A DNA stretch of 64,000 nucleotides from the NCBI RefSeq assembly GCF_003668995.1, contig NZ_CP033068.1, positions 3,782,001-3,846,000 on the forward strand, written 5' to 3'. This DNA comes from Flavobacterium sp. 140616W15 (lineage in GTDB: Bacteria; Bacteroidota; Bacteroidia; Flavobacteriales; Flavobacteriaceae). The notes under the pieces were generated by a model that saw nothing but the letters and a program-made list of their open reading frames with translations, did not search any database and was not told the origin of the DNA. Of this stretch, positions 9,264 to 18,096 are shown one piece after another (within the stretch, counting starts at the first letter, position 1; each line of letters begins with the position of its first letter). Position numbers and translations under genes: made by a program.

Positions 9264-10502
9264 ATGTCAGAACTATTATTATCACCAGAGCATCGCTATG
9301 CTAAAATAATTGAACAGAAACTAAACGACGATGGTAGTGAACTTTCTGTTCTGAATCTTGGACCAACACACCCAGCTACACACGGTATTTTTCAAAATGT
9401 CTTGTTAATGGACGGTGAAAAAATTATCGATGCTGAGCCAACTATTGGTTACATCCACAGAGCTTTCGAAAAAATTGCCGAAAATCGTCCATTTTATCAA
9501 ATTACACCTCTTACAGACCGAATGAACTATTGCTCCTCTCCTATCAACAATATGGGATGGTGGATGACTCTAGAAAAGCTTTTAGATATTGAAGTACCTA
9601 AACGTGTTCAATACTTAAGAGTAATCGTTATGGAATTGGCTAGAATTACGGATCATATTATCTGTAATTCAATTCTTGGTGTAGATACAGGTGCCTATAC
9701 AGGTTTCCTTTATGTATTTCAATTTAGAGAAAAGGTATATGAAATATACGAAGAAATTTGTGGTGCCCGTTTAACCACAAATATGGGAAGAATTGGTGGT
9801 TTTGAAAGAGATTGGTCTCCAGAAGCTTTCAGAAAACTAGATGTCTTCTTAGAAGAATTTCCAGTTGCTTGGAAAGAATTCGAAAACTTATTCGAAAGAA
9901 ACAGAATTTTTATCGACAGAACTGTAAATGTTGGAGCTATATCTGCTGAACAAGCAATGGCTTACGGTTTCACAGGTCCAAATTTACGTGCTACAGGTGT
10001 TGATTATGATGTGCGTGTAGCACAACCATATTCATCTTATGAAGATTTTGATTTTATAGTTCCAGTTGGAAAATCAGGAGATACATACGATCGTTTCTGC
10101 GTTCGTAATGCTGAAGTTTGGGAAAGTTTAAGCATCATCCGTCAAGCATTAGAAAAAATGCCAGAAGGAAATGTATACCATGCCGAAGTCCCAGATTACT
10201 ACCTTCCTCCAAAAGAAGATGTATACACCAACATGGAATCTCTAATATATCACTTTAAAATTGTTATGGGAGAAGTTCCTGTACCAGTTGCAGAAATATA
10301 CCATCCCGTTGAAGGTGGAAATGGTGAATTAGGTTTTTATCTAGTTACCGACGGAAGTAGAACTCCATACAGATTACACTTCAGAAGACCTTGTTTTATA
10401 TATTACCAAGCGTTTCCTGAAATGATTAAAGGAGCAATGCTATCAGATGCCATTGTAATATTATCAAGTTTAAATGTTATCGCTGGAGAGTTAGATGCTT
10501 AA
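9264..10502 (+). CDS. nuoD: NADH-quinone oxidoreductase subunit D
   Basis: The 412-residue 49-kDa-type subunit forms the quinone pocket together with NuoB. The motif LGPTHPATHG (about 32-41), containing the histidine at the quinone site, the region around DRMNYCSS, and the C-terminal HFRRPCF are all present. Length is normal for stand-alone NuoD. A spacer with short GATTTCAGATTT-like repeats separates it from nuoE. Confidence 0.97.
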   Translation: MSELLLSPEHRYAKIIEQKLNDDGSELSVLNLGPTHPATHGIFQNVLLMDGEKIIDAEPTIGYIHRAFEKIAENRPFYQITPLTDRMNYCSSPINNMGWWMTLEKLLDIEVPKRVQYLRVIVMELARITDHIICNSILGVDTGAYTGFLYVFQFREKVYEIYEEICGARLTTNMGRIGGFERDWSPEAFRKLDVFLEEFPVAWKEFENLFERNRIFIDRTVNVGAISAEQAMAYGFTGPNLRATGVDYDVRVAQPYSSYEDFDFIVPVGKSGDTYDRFCVRNAEVWESLSIIRQALEKMPEGNVYHAEVPDYYLPPKEDVYTNMESLIYHFKIVMGEVPVPVAEIYHPVEGGNGELGFYLVTDGSRTPYRLHFRRPCFIYYQAFPEMIKGAMLSDAIVILSSLNVIAGELDA

Positions 10503-10552
10503 AAGATTTCAGATTGTAGAATAACGATTTTTGATTTCAGATTTAAAATAAA

Positions 10553-11083
10553 ATGGAAAGAACACATTACAAACAAGAAATAAACATGACCGAAGCATTG
10601 ATGAACCGCATCAATGAACTAATCAGTCATTATCCTGAAGACAAAAGAAAATCGGCTTTATTGCCTGTTTTACACGAAGTACAAGATGCCCATGAAAATT
10701 GGCTGAGCATTGAACTTCAGGACAAGGTTGCCGAAATCTTACATATAAAACCAATTGAGGTTTATGAGGTAGTAACTTTTTACACCATGTACAACCAAAA
10801 GCCAATGGGTAAATACATGTTTGAATTTTGCCAAACTTCTTGTTGTTGTTTAAGTGGTGCTGAAAATTTAATGGATTATACATCTGAAAAATTGGGTATC
10901 AAAATGGGAGAAACTACTCCTGATGGTATGTTCAGCATTGCTGGTGTAGAATGTCTAGGTGCTTGTGGATACGCTCCAATGATGCAGTTAGGTGATTTCT
11001 ACAAAGAAAAACTTACCGAAGAAAAAATTGATCAGTTAATCGCTGATTGCAAGGACAATAAAATAATATTACACGATAAATAA
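10553..11083 (+). CDS. nuoE: NADH-quinone oxidoreductase subunit E
   Basis: The 176-residue thioredoxin-like subunit binds 2Fe-2S cluster N1a in the NADH dehydrogenase module. Two cysteine pairs are visible: FCQTSCCC (about 96-102) and ECLGACGYAP (about 137-146). The N-terminal helical bundle has the usual YPEDKRKSALLPVLHE pattern. ATG 10553 is taken as the start, but an in-frame ATG at 10586 would also leave the fold intact. The stop lies 2 bp from the nuoF ATG. Confidence 0.95.
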   Translation: MERTHYKQEINMTEALMNRINELISHYPEDKRKSALLPVLHEVQDAHENWLSIELQDKVAEILHIKPIEVYEVVTFYTMYNQKPMGKYMFEFCQTSCCCLSGAENLMDYTSEKLGIKMGETTPDGMFSIAGVECLGACGYAPMMQLGDFYKEKLTEEKIDQLIADCKDNKIILHDK

Positions 11084-11085
11084 TT

Positions 11086-12423
11086 ATGTCACAAAAAATA
11101 TTATTAGATAAAATCAATATTCCTGGTATTAAAACCTACGAAGTATACCGCAAAAATGGTGGTTATGCTTCTGTAGAAAAAGCTTTAAAAACGCTTACAC
11201 CAGACGAAGTTGTAGAAGAAGTAAAAAAATCAGGTCTTCGTGGTCGTGGTGGTGCAGGTTTCCCAGCAGGAATGAAGTGGAGTTTTATTGATAAAAAATC
11301 AGGAAAACCAAGACATTTAGTTTGCAACGCCGACGAATCTGAGCCAGGTACATTCAAGGATCGTTATTTGATGGAATACATTCCACACTTATTGATTGAA
11401 GGAATGATTACTTCAAGTTTTGCCTTAGGCGCTAACCTGTCATATATCTATATTCGTGGAGAATATATGTGGGTTTTCAAAATATTAGAAAGAGCCATTG
11501 CCGAAGCCAAAGCTGCTGGATTTTTGGGAAAAAACATATTAGGATCAGGATATGATCTAGAACTACACGTTCACTGTGGAGCTGGTGCTTATATTTGTGG
11601 AGAAGAAACTGCACTTATTGAGTCACTAGAAGGAAAAAGAGGAAATCCGCGTATTAAACCGCCATTCCCTGCTGTTTCTGGACTTTGGGCTAATCCTACC
11701 GTAGTAAACAATGTTGAAACTATTGCCACTGTGCCATGGATTATCAACAACTCTGGAGACGATTATGCCAAAATTGGTGTAGGTCGTTCTACTGGAACTA
11801 AATTAATCTCAGCTTCTGGACACGTTAAAAATCCTGGAGTTTATGAAATTGAATTGGGTTTAAGTGTTGATGAATTCATGAATTCTGATGAGTACCTAGG
11901 CGGAATGTCTTCTAGCAGACCTTTGAAAGCGTTTGTACCAGGAGGTTCTTCTGTGCCAATTTTACCAGCCGAATTAATTTTTAAAACTGCAAATGGTGAA
12001 GATCGTTTAATGACTTACGAATCTTTAAGTGATGGTGGTTTTGCTACTGGATCGATGCTAGGTTCTGGAGGATTTATCGTATACAACGACACTGCTTGTA
12101 TTGTAAGAAATACATGGAACTTTGCTCGTTTTTACCACCACGAATCTTGTGGACAATGTACTCCTTGTCGCGAAGGTACAGGATGGTTAGAAAAAATATT
12201 GTGGAGAATCGAAAACGGTCAAGGTCGTGAAGAAGATATCGAATTATTATGGAGCATTCAGAGTAAAATCGAAGGAAACACGATTTGCCCACTTGGAGAT
12301 GCTGCATCTTGGCCAGTAGCAGCAGCAATTCGTCATTTTAGAGATGAGTTTGAATATCACGTTCGTTTTCCAGAAAAAATAAAAATAGAGAGCATTTTGT
12401 TGCTGAGCCTTTTTCACAAGTGA
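11086..12423 (+). CDS. nuoF: NADH-quinone oxidoreductase subunit F, C-terminus frameshifted
   Basis: This is the FMN and NADH site of complex I. All functional motifs are present: GRGGAGFPAG (about 51-60) for NADH, the FMN region GAGAYICGEETALIESLEGK (about 165-184) and the N3 cluster motif ESCGQCTPCREG (about 348-359) with a later cysteine in TICPLGD. After residue about 430 the frame changes: as read, the protein ends in KIKIESILLLSLFHK. Adding one A to the A-run at 12381-12385 (or the run just before it) restores a tail KNREHFVAEPFSQVKHLVGG ending with stop 12453-12455, a typical NuoF end. It is either a sequencing indel or a real frameshift that alters only the last ~25 residues. Confidence 0.93.
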   Translation: MSQKILLDKINIPGIKTYEVYRKNGGYASVEKALKTLTPDEVVEEVKKSGLRGRGGAGFPAGMKWSFIDKKSGKPRHLVCNADESEPGTFKDRYLMEYIPHLLIEGMITSSFALGANLSYIYIRGEYMWVFKILERAIAEAKAAGFLGKNILGSGYDLELHVHCGAGAYICGEETALIESLEGKRGNPRIKPPFPAVSGLWANPTVVNNVETIATVPWIINNSGDDYAKIGVGRSTGTKLISASGHVKNPGVYEIELGLSVDEFMNSDEYLGGMSSSRPLKAFVPGGSSVPILPAELIFKTANGEDRLMTYESLSDGGFATGSMLGSGGFIVYNDTACIVRNTWNFARFYHHESCGQCTPCREGTGWLEKILWRIENGQGREEDIELLWSIQSKIEGNTICPLGDAASWPVAAAIRHFRDEFEYHVRFPEKIKIESILLLSLFHK

Positions 12424-12542
12424 AACATTTAGTAGGCGGTAAAGTAATCGTATAAATACAGTTTTCAAATTACAGAAAACAAAACATTAAGATTAAAGTA
12501 TTCAAACAACTTGAAACTTTAAACCTGAAACAAAATTTGATT

Positions 12543-13574
12543 ATGAAAGTAACCATAGACGGTCAAAGTATAGACGTAGAGCCAGGAACAACAATCCTAC
12601 AGGCTGCACGTATGATTGGTGGAGATTTAGTTCCGCCAGCCATGTGCTATTACTCAAAATTAAAAGGTAGCGGAGGAAAATGCCGTTGTTGTTTAGTTGA
12701 AGTATCGAAAGGTAGTGAAGCTGATCCAAGACCAATGCCAAAATTAATGGCATCTTGTGTAACAGGATGTATGGATGGTATGGAAGTAAACAGTAAATCT
12801 TCTGATAGAGTAACTGAAGCACGTAAATCTGTAACAGAATTTTTATTGATTAACCACCCATTGGATTGTCCTGTTTGTGATCAGGCTGGTGAATGTGATC
12901 TTCAAAATTTAAGTTTTGAGCACGGAAATCCGAAATCACGTTTCATTGAAGAAAAAAGAACTTTTGAGCCAGAAGATATAGGTCCGCATATTCAATTGCA
13001 CATGAACCGTTGTATCTTATGCCAGAGATGTGTACAAGTTGCAGATCAATTGACAGACAATAGAGTTCACGGGGTATTAGATCGTGGAGATCACGCTAAT
13101 ATTTCGACTGGTATCTCTAAAGCAATCGATAATGAGTTCTCTGGAAATATGATTGATGTATGCCCTGTTGGAGCTTTGACTGATAAAACTTTCCGTTTTA
13201 AATCAAGAGTTTGGTTTAACAAGCCTTATAACGCACACAGAGAGTGTACAACTCCAGGATGTTGTGGAAAAACTACTGTTTGGATGTTTGGAGGCGAAAT
13301 ACAACGTGTTACTGGCCGTAAAGACATCTATCATGAAGTTGAAGAGTTTATTTGTAACAGTTGTCGTTTTGACCACAAAAATGTTGCAGATTGGACTATT
13401 GAAGGACCTAGAGAATTTGAAAAAGATTCTGTAATCAATCAAAACAACTACACTCGTAAATTAGAGAAAGTTGAAATCGCTACTGAAGAGATTATTCTTT
13501 TGGGTAGAGAAAAAGACCGTAAAAAAATTAGTATGACACAAATTCCATTAACCAATAACGACAAAATATCTTAA
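12543..13574 (+). CDS. nuoG: NADH-quinone oxidoreductase subunit G, short form
   Basis: ATG 12543 is chosen over an in-frame TTG two codons upstream. The 343-residue protein has the N-terminal iron-sulfur module only: 2Fe-2S ligands in MCYYSKLKGSGGKCRCC (about 34-50), the His-Cys 4Fe-4S motif HPLDCPVCDQAGEC (about 105-118) and CILCQRC with the distant CPVGAL (about 157-215). The large molybdopterin-like domain of E. coli NuoG (about 900 residues) is absent, as is usual in Flavobacteriia, so this is not a truncation. It carries electrons from NuoF toward NuoI and NuoB. Confidence 0.95.
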   Translation: MKVTIDGQSIDVEPGTTILQAARMIGGDLVPPAMCYYSKLKGSGGKCRCCLVEVSKGSEADPRPMPKLMASCVTGCMDGMEVNSKSSDRVTEARKSVTEFLLINHPLDCPVCDQAGECDLQNLSFEHGNPKSRFIEEKRTFEPEDIGPHIQLHMNRCILCQRCVQVADQLTDNRVHGVLDRGDHANISTGISKAIDNEFSGNMIDVCPVGALTDKTFRFKSRVWFNKPYNAHRECTTPGCCGKTTVWMFGGEIQRVTGRKDIYHEVEEFICNSCRFDHKNVADWTIEGPREFEKDSVINQNNYTRKLEKVEIATEEIILLGREKDRKKISMTQIPLTNNDKIS

Positions 13575-13576
13575 AA

Positions 13577-14629
13577 ATGGATAGTACATTTATTTTAGAA
13601 AAAAGTGTTGTAATTCTTGTGGTATTTGCTGTAACCATGCTTATGGCAATGTATTCTACTTGGGCTGAACGTAAAGTTGCTGCTTATTTACAAGATCGTG
13701 TTGGTCCTAACCGTGCTGGTTGGGGCGGATTATTACAACCACTTGCTGATGGTATGAAATTATTCTCTAAAGAAGAATTTTTCCCGAATACTCCAAATAA
13801 ATTTTTATTTGTTGTAGGTCCAGCAATCGCAATGAGTACTGCTTTAATGACAAGTGCTGTTATTCCTTGGGGAGACAAATTACACTTGTTTGGAAGAGAT
13901 ATTTTATTACAAGCTACTGATATTAACATTGGTTTATTATACTTCTTTGGTGTTGTTTCTGTTGGAGTTTATGGTATCATGATTGGTGGATGGGCATCTA
14001 ACAGTAAATTCTCTTTGATGGGAGCTGTTCGTGCTGCTTCGCAAATGGTTTCATATGAAGTTGCAATGGGATTATCTATGATCGCATTGTTAATGATGAC
14101 TGGAACCTTAAGTTTGAGAGAAATCTCTATGCAACAAGCGGGAATGAACTGGAACGTATTTTACCAACCTTTATCTTTCTTGATCTTCCTTATCTGTTCT
14201 TTTGCTGAAACGAATAGAACTCCTTTTGATTTAGCGGAGTGTGAAAATGAATTAATTGGTGGATACCATATGGAATATTCGTCGATGAAAATGGGATTCT
14301 ATTTATTTGCTGAATATGCGAATATGTTTATCTCTGCTACTATTATCTCTGTATTGTTCTTTGGAGGATATAACTATCCTGGAATGGAATGGATGGTAGA
14401 GAATGCAGGAGTTAATCCAGCAAACGTTTTAGGAATGGTTGTTTTATTTGCTAAAATATGCTTTTTCATATTTTTCTATATGTGGGTTCGTTGGACTGTT
14501 CCAAGATTCAGATATGACCAATTGATGCATTTAGGATGGAAGATATTAATTCCGCTTTCTATCATCAATATTATGATTACAGGTGTTGTAATGTTAAGAG
14601 GTGAAATTGCAGCTTATTTAGGGTTTTAA
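13577..14629 (+). CDS. nuoH: NADH-quinone oxidoreductase subunit H
   Basis: The 350-residue membrane subunit joins the proton-pumping arm to the peripheral arm and forms the quinone entry channel. The diagnostic ERKVAAYLQDRVGPNRAGWG (about 30-49) and the acidic loop AETNRTPFDLAECENELIGG (about 212-231) are intact, with eight or nine TM helices. It begins 2 bp after the nuoG stop. The 163-bp spacer after it contains a fold-back repeat. Confidence 0.97.
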   Translation: MDSTFILEKSVVILVVFAVTMLMAMYSTWAERKVAAYLQDRVGPNRAGWGGLLQPLADGMKLFSKEEFFPNTPNKFLFVVGPAIAMSTALMTSAVIPWGDKLHLFGRDILLQATDINIGLLYFFGVVSVGVYGIMIGGWASNSKFSLMGAVRAASQMVSYEVAMGLSMIALLMMTGTLSLREISMQQAGMNWNVFYQPLSFLIFLICSFAETNRTPFDLAECENELIGGYHMEYSSMKMGFYLFAEYANMFISATIISVLFFGGYNYPGMEWMVENAGVNPANVLGMVVLFAKICFFIFFYMWVRWTVPRFRYDQLMHLGWKILIPLSIINIMITGVVMLRGEIAAYLGF

Positions 14630-14639
14630 TAAACGAAAA

Positions 14640-14720
14640 CGCCTAGCCCTGATAGAAGTGAAAATCCTTTGGTGTTTTGCTACCAAAACAGTAAAGATTG
14701 CAACGGATAGCAGGATTAGC
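14640..14720. repeat. Flavobacterial intergenic fold-back repeat inside the nuo operon
   Basis: An imperfect inverted repeat has outer arms GCCTAGCCCTGATAG and GGATAGCAGGATTAGC, and an inner hairpin GGTGTTTTG-CTAC-CAAAAC followed by AAAGATT pairing with AATCCTTT. The GATAG motifs and general design match a repeat I recall as common between genes in Flavobacterium genomes. It lies between nuoH and nuoI and would be transcribed as a structured RNA segment. Confidence 0.6.
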
Positions 14721-14792
14721 TTCAGATAAAAAATAAAAGAAATAAATTTTTGAATTTGGTTTTGGAATCAAAATCGTAAATGATAAATTAAA

Positions 14793-15338
14793 ATGTCAAT
14801 AGAAACTATATCATTATCGGGTAGAAAAAAGGTAGTCTCAAATAAAGAGATGACTTTTCTTGAGCGATTGTATCTTGTAGCGATTGCTAAAGGATTGTTC
14901 ATTACAATCAAACATATGTTCAAACGTAAACCTACAATTCATTACCCTGAACAAGTTCGTGAGCGTAGTGATGTTTACCGCGGACAGCATATGCTAAAAC
15001 GTGATGAGCAAGGTCGCGAGAACTGTACTGCTTGTGGATTATGTGCTTTATCTTGCCCTGCTGAGGCTATCACTATGAAAGCTGAAGAGCGCAAACCAGA
15101 TGAAAAACATTTGTATAGAGAAGAAAAATATGCTTCGATATATGAGATTAATATGTTGCGTTGTATTTTTTGTGGATTGTGTGAAGAGGCTTGTCCTAAA
15201 GATGCAATTTACCTAACGACTTCAAAAGTATTAGTTCCTTCTAGCTATAATAGAGAAGATTTTATTTTTGGAAAAGACAAATTAGTGATGCCATTAGACA
15301 TGGCTATGAAAAACGCACAACTTAAAAACGCTAATTAA
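14793..15338 (+). CDS. nuoI: NADH-quinone oxidoreductase subunit I
   Basis: The 181-residue 8Fe ferredoxin-type subunit carries clusters N6a and N6b, with two CxxCxxCxxxC motifs: CTACGLCALSCPAEA (about 78-92) and CIFCGLCEEACPKDA (about 124-138). The N-terminal amphipathic region anchors it to the membrane arm. Its stop overlaps the nuoJ ATG by one base (TAATG), so translation is coupled. Start ATG 14793 follows an AT-rich leader after the fold-back repeat. Confidence 0.97.
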   Translation: MSIETISLSGRKKVVSNKEMTFLERLYLVAIAKGLFITIKHMFKRKPTIHYPEQVRERSDVYRGQHMLKRDEQGRENCTACGLCALSCPAEAITMKAEERKPDEKHLYREEKYASIYEINMLRCIFCGLCEEACPKDAIYLTTSKVLVPSSYNREDFIFGKDKLVMPLDMAMKNAQLKNAN

Positions 15339-15883
15339 TGATACATATACCTGATTTTGCTAATGCAAATGCAATACAAATTACTTTTTGTATTTTAGCT
15401 TTCATAACTGTGATTACCGCATTCTTAACGATTTTTAGTCGTACACCTATTCATAGCGCTATTTATTTAGTGATTTGCTTTTTCTCGATTGCTGGTCATT
15501 ACTTACTATTAAATGCTCAGTTTCTAGCAATAGTTCACATTATAGTCTATTCTGGAGCCATAATGATCTTATTCCTGTTTACGATAATGTTGATGAACCT
15601 GAACGAGAAAAACGAAGTACATAAACCTCGAATTACACGTTTGGGAGCAATTGTTTCTTTCTGTTTAATTTGTGTTGTATTAATTGCAATATTTATTAAT
15701 TCAAAACCAATTGTTGGAGAATACGACTCGACAGGAGAAGATTTCCAATCGATTAAAGTATTGGGTAAAATACTATTGAACGAATATATGGTTCCTTTTG
15801 AATTTGCTTCTATTTTACTTTTAGTTGCTATGATTGGAGCTGTGTTATTGTCTAAAAAAGAAAAATCGAAAAATAATGAATAA
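15338..15883 (+). CDS. nuoJ: NADH-quinone oxidoreductase subunit J
   Basis: The 181-residue membrane subunit has five TM helices (about 12-32, 38-57, 63-86, 100-122 and 150-172) and the conserved third helix with the pi-bulge region [16 protein letters not shown]. It overlaps nuoI by 1 bp and nuoK by 8 bp. Confidence 0.95.
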   Translation: MIHIPDFANANAIQITFCILAFITVITAFLTIFSRTPIHSAIYLVICFFSIAGHYLLLNAQFLAIVHIIVYSGAIMILFLFTIMLMNLNEKNEVHKPRITRLGAIVSFCLICVVLIAIFINSKPIVGEYDSTGEDFQSIKVLGKILLNEYMVPFEFASILLLVAMIGAVLLSKKEKSKNNE

Positions 15884-16196
15884 TATTTTAAATCAAATAG
15901 GTATCGAAAACTACATATTTTTAAGTGTAGTCCTTTTTTGTGTAGGTATATTTGGTGTTTTATACAGACGTAATGCGATTATCGTTTTCATGTCTATTGA
16001 AATCATGCTTAATGCAGTAAACTTATTATTTGTTGCTTTCTCTACGTATCACCAAGATGCACAAGGACAAGTATTCGTATTTTTCTCGATGGCAGTTGCT
16101 GCAGCTGAAGTAGCAGTTGGATTGGCAATTTTAGTATCGATATTTAGAAACATACATTCAATCAGTATCGATAATTTAAAAAATTTAAAAGGATAA
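15876..16196 (+). CDS. nuoK: NADH-quinone oxidoreductase subunit K
   Basis: Starting at ATG 15876 ([13 protein letters not shown]) gives 106 residues, the standard NuoK length; an in-frame ATG farther upstream at 15834 is embedded in nuoJ and adds 14 polar residues. Three TM helices carry the conserved membrane glutamates in [12 protein letters not shown] (about 43) and [13 protein letters not shown] (about 77). The stop abuts the nuoL ATG directly. Confidence 0.96.
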   Translation: MNNILNQIGIENYIFLSVVLFCVGIFGVLYRRNAIIVFMSIEIMLNAVNLLFVAFSTYHQDAQGQVFVFFSMAVAAAEVAVGLAILVSIFRNIHSISIDNLKNLKG

Positions 16197-18083
16197 ATGG
16201 CAATGGATACCAATTTAGCTTTAGTTTTAGTATTAGCTCCTTTTTTAGGATTTTTAATCAATGTTTTCTTTGGAAAAAGTTTAGGAAAGACAGTTTCTGG
16301 GGCTATAGGAACTCTTTCTGTAGTTGTTTCATTTGCTGTGTCTATTTATTTTTTCCTTCAAATAAATCAAACTCAACAACCTATCAGCATTTCTTTATTT
16401 GAATGGATTCAGATAAGTAATTTTAAAGTTGATTTAGGTTTCTTATTAGATCAACTATCATTGCTTTGGTTACTTTTTGTAACTGGTATTGGTTCTTTGA
16501 TTCACCTATACTCTATCAGCTATATGCATGATGATGAGAAAATGCACCAGTTTTTTGCTTACTTAAACCTGTTTGTATTTTTCATGATTACGCTTGTTGT
16601 TGGAAGTAACTTATTAGTATTATTTATTGGTTGGGAAGGTGTAGGACTTTGTTCTTACTTACTAATCGGTTTCTGGTATAAAAACCAAGACTATAATGAT
16701 GCTGCAAAAAAGGCTTTCATCATGAACAGAATTGGAGATTTAGGATTACTAGTTGGTATTTTTATCATCGGTTCTATGTTCTCTACTTTAGATTATGCAA
16801 CTTTAAAAACTGCAATCGCTAGTGCTACAGATTTAAACATCTATATGCTTTCTGCAGCAGCATTCTGTTTGTTTATTGGTGCTTGTGGAAAATCAGCTCA
16901 AATCCCATTATATACATGGTTGCCTGATGCAATGGCTGGACCAACTCCAGTTTCTGCATTAATTCACGCGGCTACAATGGTTACAGCTGGTATTTTTATG
17001 ATTACGAGATTAAATTTTGTATTCGATTTAACTCCAGATGTTCAAAGCATAATTGCTGTTATTGGAGCAATAACTTCTCTTGTTGCTGCTACAATCGGTT
17101 TGGTTCAAAATGATATTAAAAAAGTATTGGCTTACTCTACTGTTTCGCAATTAGGATTAATGTTTTTAGCATTAGGATTAGGTGCTTACGAAGTAGCCGT
17201 TTTTCACGTTATAACACACGCTTTCTTTAAAGCTTGTTTATTCTTGGGTTCTGGTTCTGTAATTCACGCTTTACACGGTGAACAAGATATGCGTAAAATG
17301 GGTGGATTGCGTAAAGCAATGCCAATTACTTTCATCACAATGCTTGTTTCATCATTGGCAATATCAGGAGTTCCATTATTCTCTGGATTCTTCTCAAAAG
17401 ATGAAATATTATTGACAGCCTTTCATCATAACATTCCACTTTATGTTGTGGCATCGGTTGCATCTATCATGACTGCTTTTTATATGTTTAGATTAATGTT
17501 CTTAACTTTCTTTAAAGATTTTAGAGGAACAGAACACCAAAAAAGTCATTTACATGAAAGTCCTGCTTTAATTACTTTTCCACTAATCATTTTAGCAATC
17601 TTAGCTACTTTTGGTGGATTGATAAGCTTGCCTGGAAATAGCTGGTTGAATACTTATTTAGCACCTCTTTTTACAAAAGTAGCTGGCGAAGCTCATCATT
17701 TAGGAACTACTGAATACACTTTAATGGGTGTTGCAGTTCTTGGTGGTTTAGTTGGAATTTTTATTGCCTACTTAAAATACATCAAACAAAATAATGTTCC
17801 TGGTGAAGATGAGTCTATAACTGGAGTTACAAAAGTATTATACAACAAATACTATGTTGATGAACTTTATGACTTTCTATTTGTACGCTCTATTAATGGA
17901 TTATCTAAATTCTTTAGAGATTATGTTGAAACAAGTTTATCAGCACTTGTTTTCGGATTAGGAAAAGTAACCAATGAGGTAAGTTATCAAGGTAGAAGAT
18001 TACAAAATGGAAGTATCGGATTGTATTTATTCGCTTTTGTTTTGGGTATGTGTGCCATTGTTTCTTATATATTTTTAGCTTAA
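16197..18083 (+). CDS. nuoL: NADH-quinone oxidoreductase subunit L
   Basis: The 628-residue antiporter-like proton-pumping subunit has about 16 TM helices. Signatures are GWEGVGLCSYLLIGFW (about 143-158), PLYTWLPDAMAGPTPVSALI (about 236-255) and the lysine-bearing helix with AYSTVSQLG. The long C-terminal part after residue about 520 would form the lateral helix. Length is normal. Confidence 0.97.
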   Translation: MAMDTNLALVLVLAPFLGFLINVFFGKSLGKTVSGAIGTLSVVVSFAVSIYFFLQINQTQQPISISLFEWIQISNFKVDLGFLLDQLSLLWLLFVTGIGSLIHLYSISYMHDDEKMHQFFAYLNLFVFFMITLVVGSNLLVLFIGWEGVGLCSYLLIGFWYKNQDYNDAAKKAFIMNRIGDLGLLVGIFIIGSMFSTLDYATLKTAIASATDLNIYMLSAAAFCLFIGACGKSAQIPLYTWLPDAMAGPTPVSALIHAATMVTAGIFMITRLNFVFDLTPDVQSIIAVIGAITSLVAATIGLVQNDIKKVLAYSTVSQLGLMFLALGLGAYEVAVFHVITHAFFKACLFLGSGSVIHALHGEQDMRKMGGLRKAMPITFITMLVSSLAISGVPLFSGFFSKDEILLTAFHHNIPLYVVASVASIMTAFYMFRLMFLTFFKDFRGTEHQKSHLHESPALITFPLIILAILATFGGLISLPGNSWLNTYLAPLFTKVAGEAHHLGTTEYTLMGVAVLGGLVGIFIAYLKYIKQNNVPGEDESITGVTKVLYNKYYVDELYDFLFVRSINGLSKFFRDYVETSLSALVFGLGKVTNEVSYQGRRLQNGSIGLYLFAFVLGMCAIVSYIFLA

Positions 18084-18096
18084 TAATTTAATAACT

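Noticed and set aside
12074..12468. Open frames on the minus strand across the end of nuoF
   Set aside because: They lie antisense to well-conserved nuoF codons and show no recognisable protein features.
12543..13574. NuoG as a truncated pseudogene, because it is only a third of the E. coli length
   Set aside because: The short form with the N-terminal iron-sulfur module only is normal in Flavobacteriia, and all cluster ligands are present.
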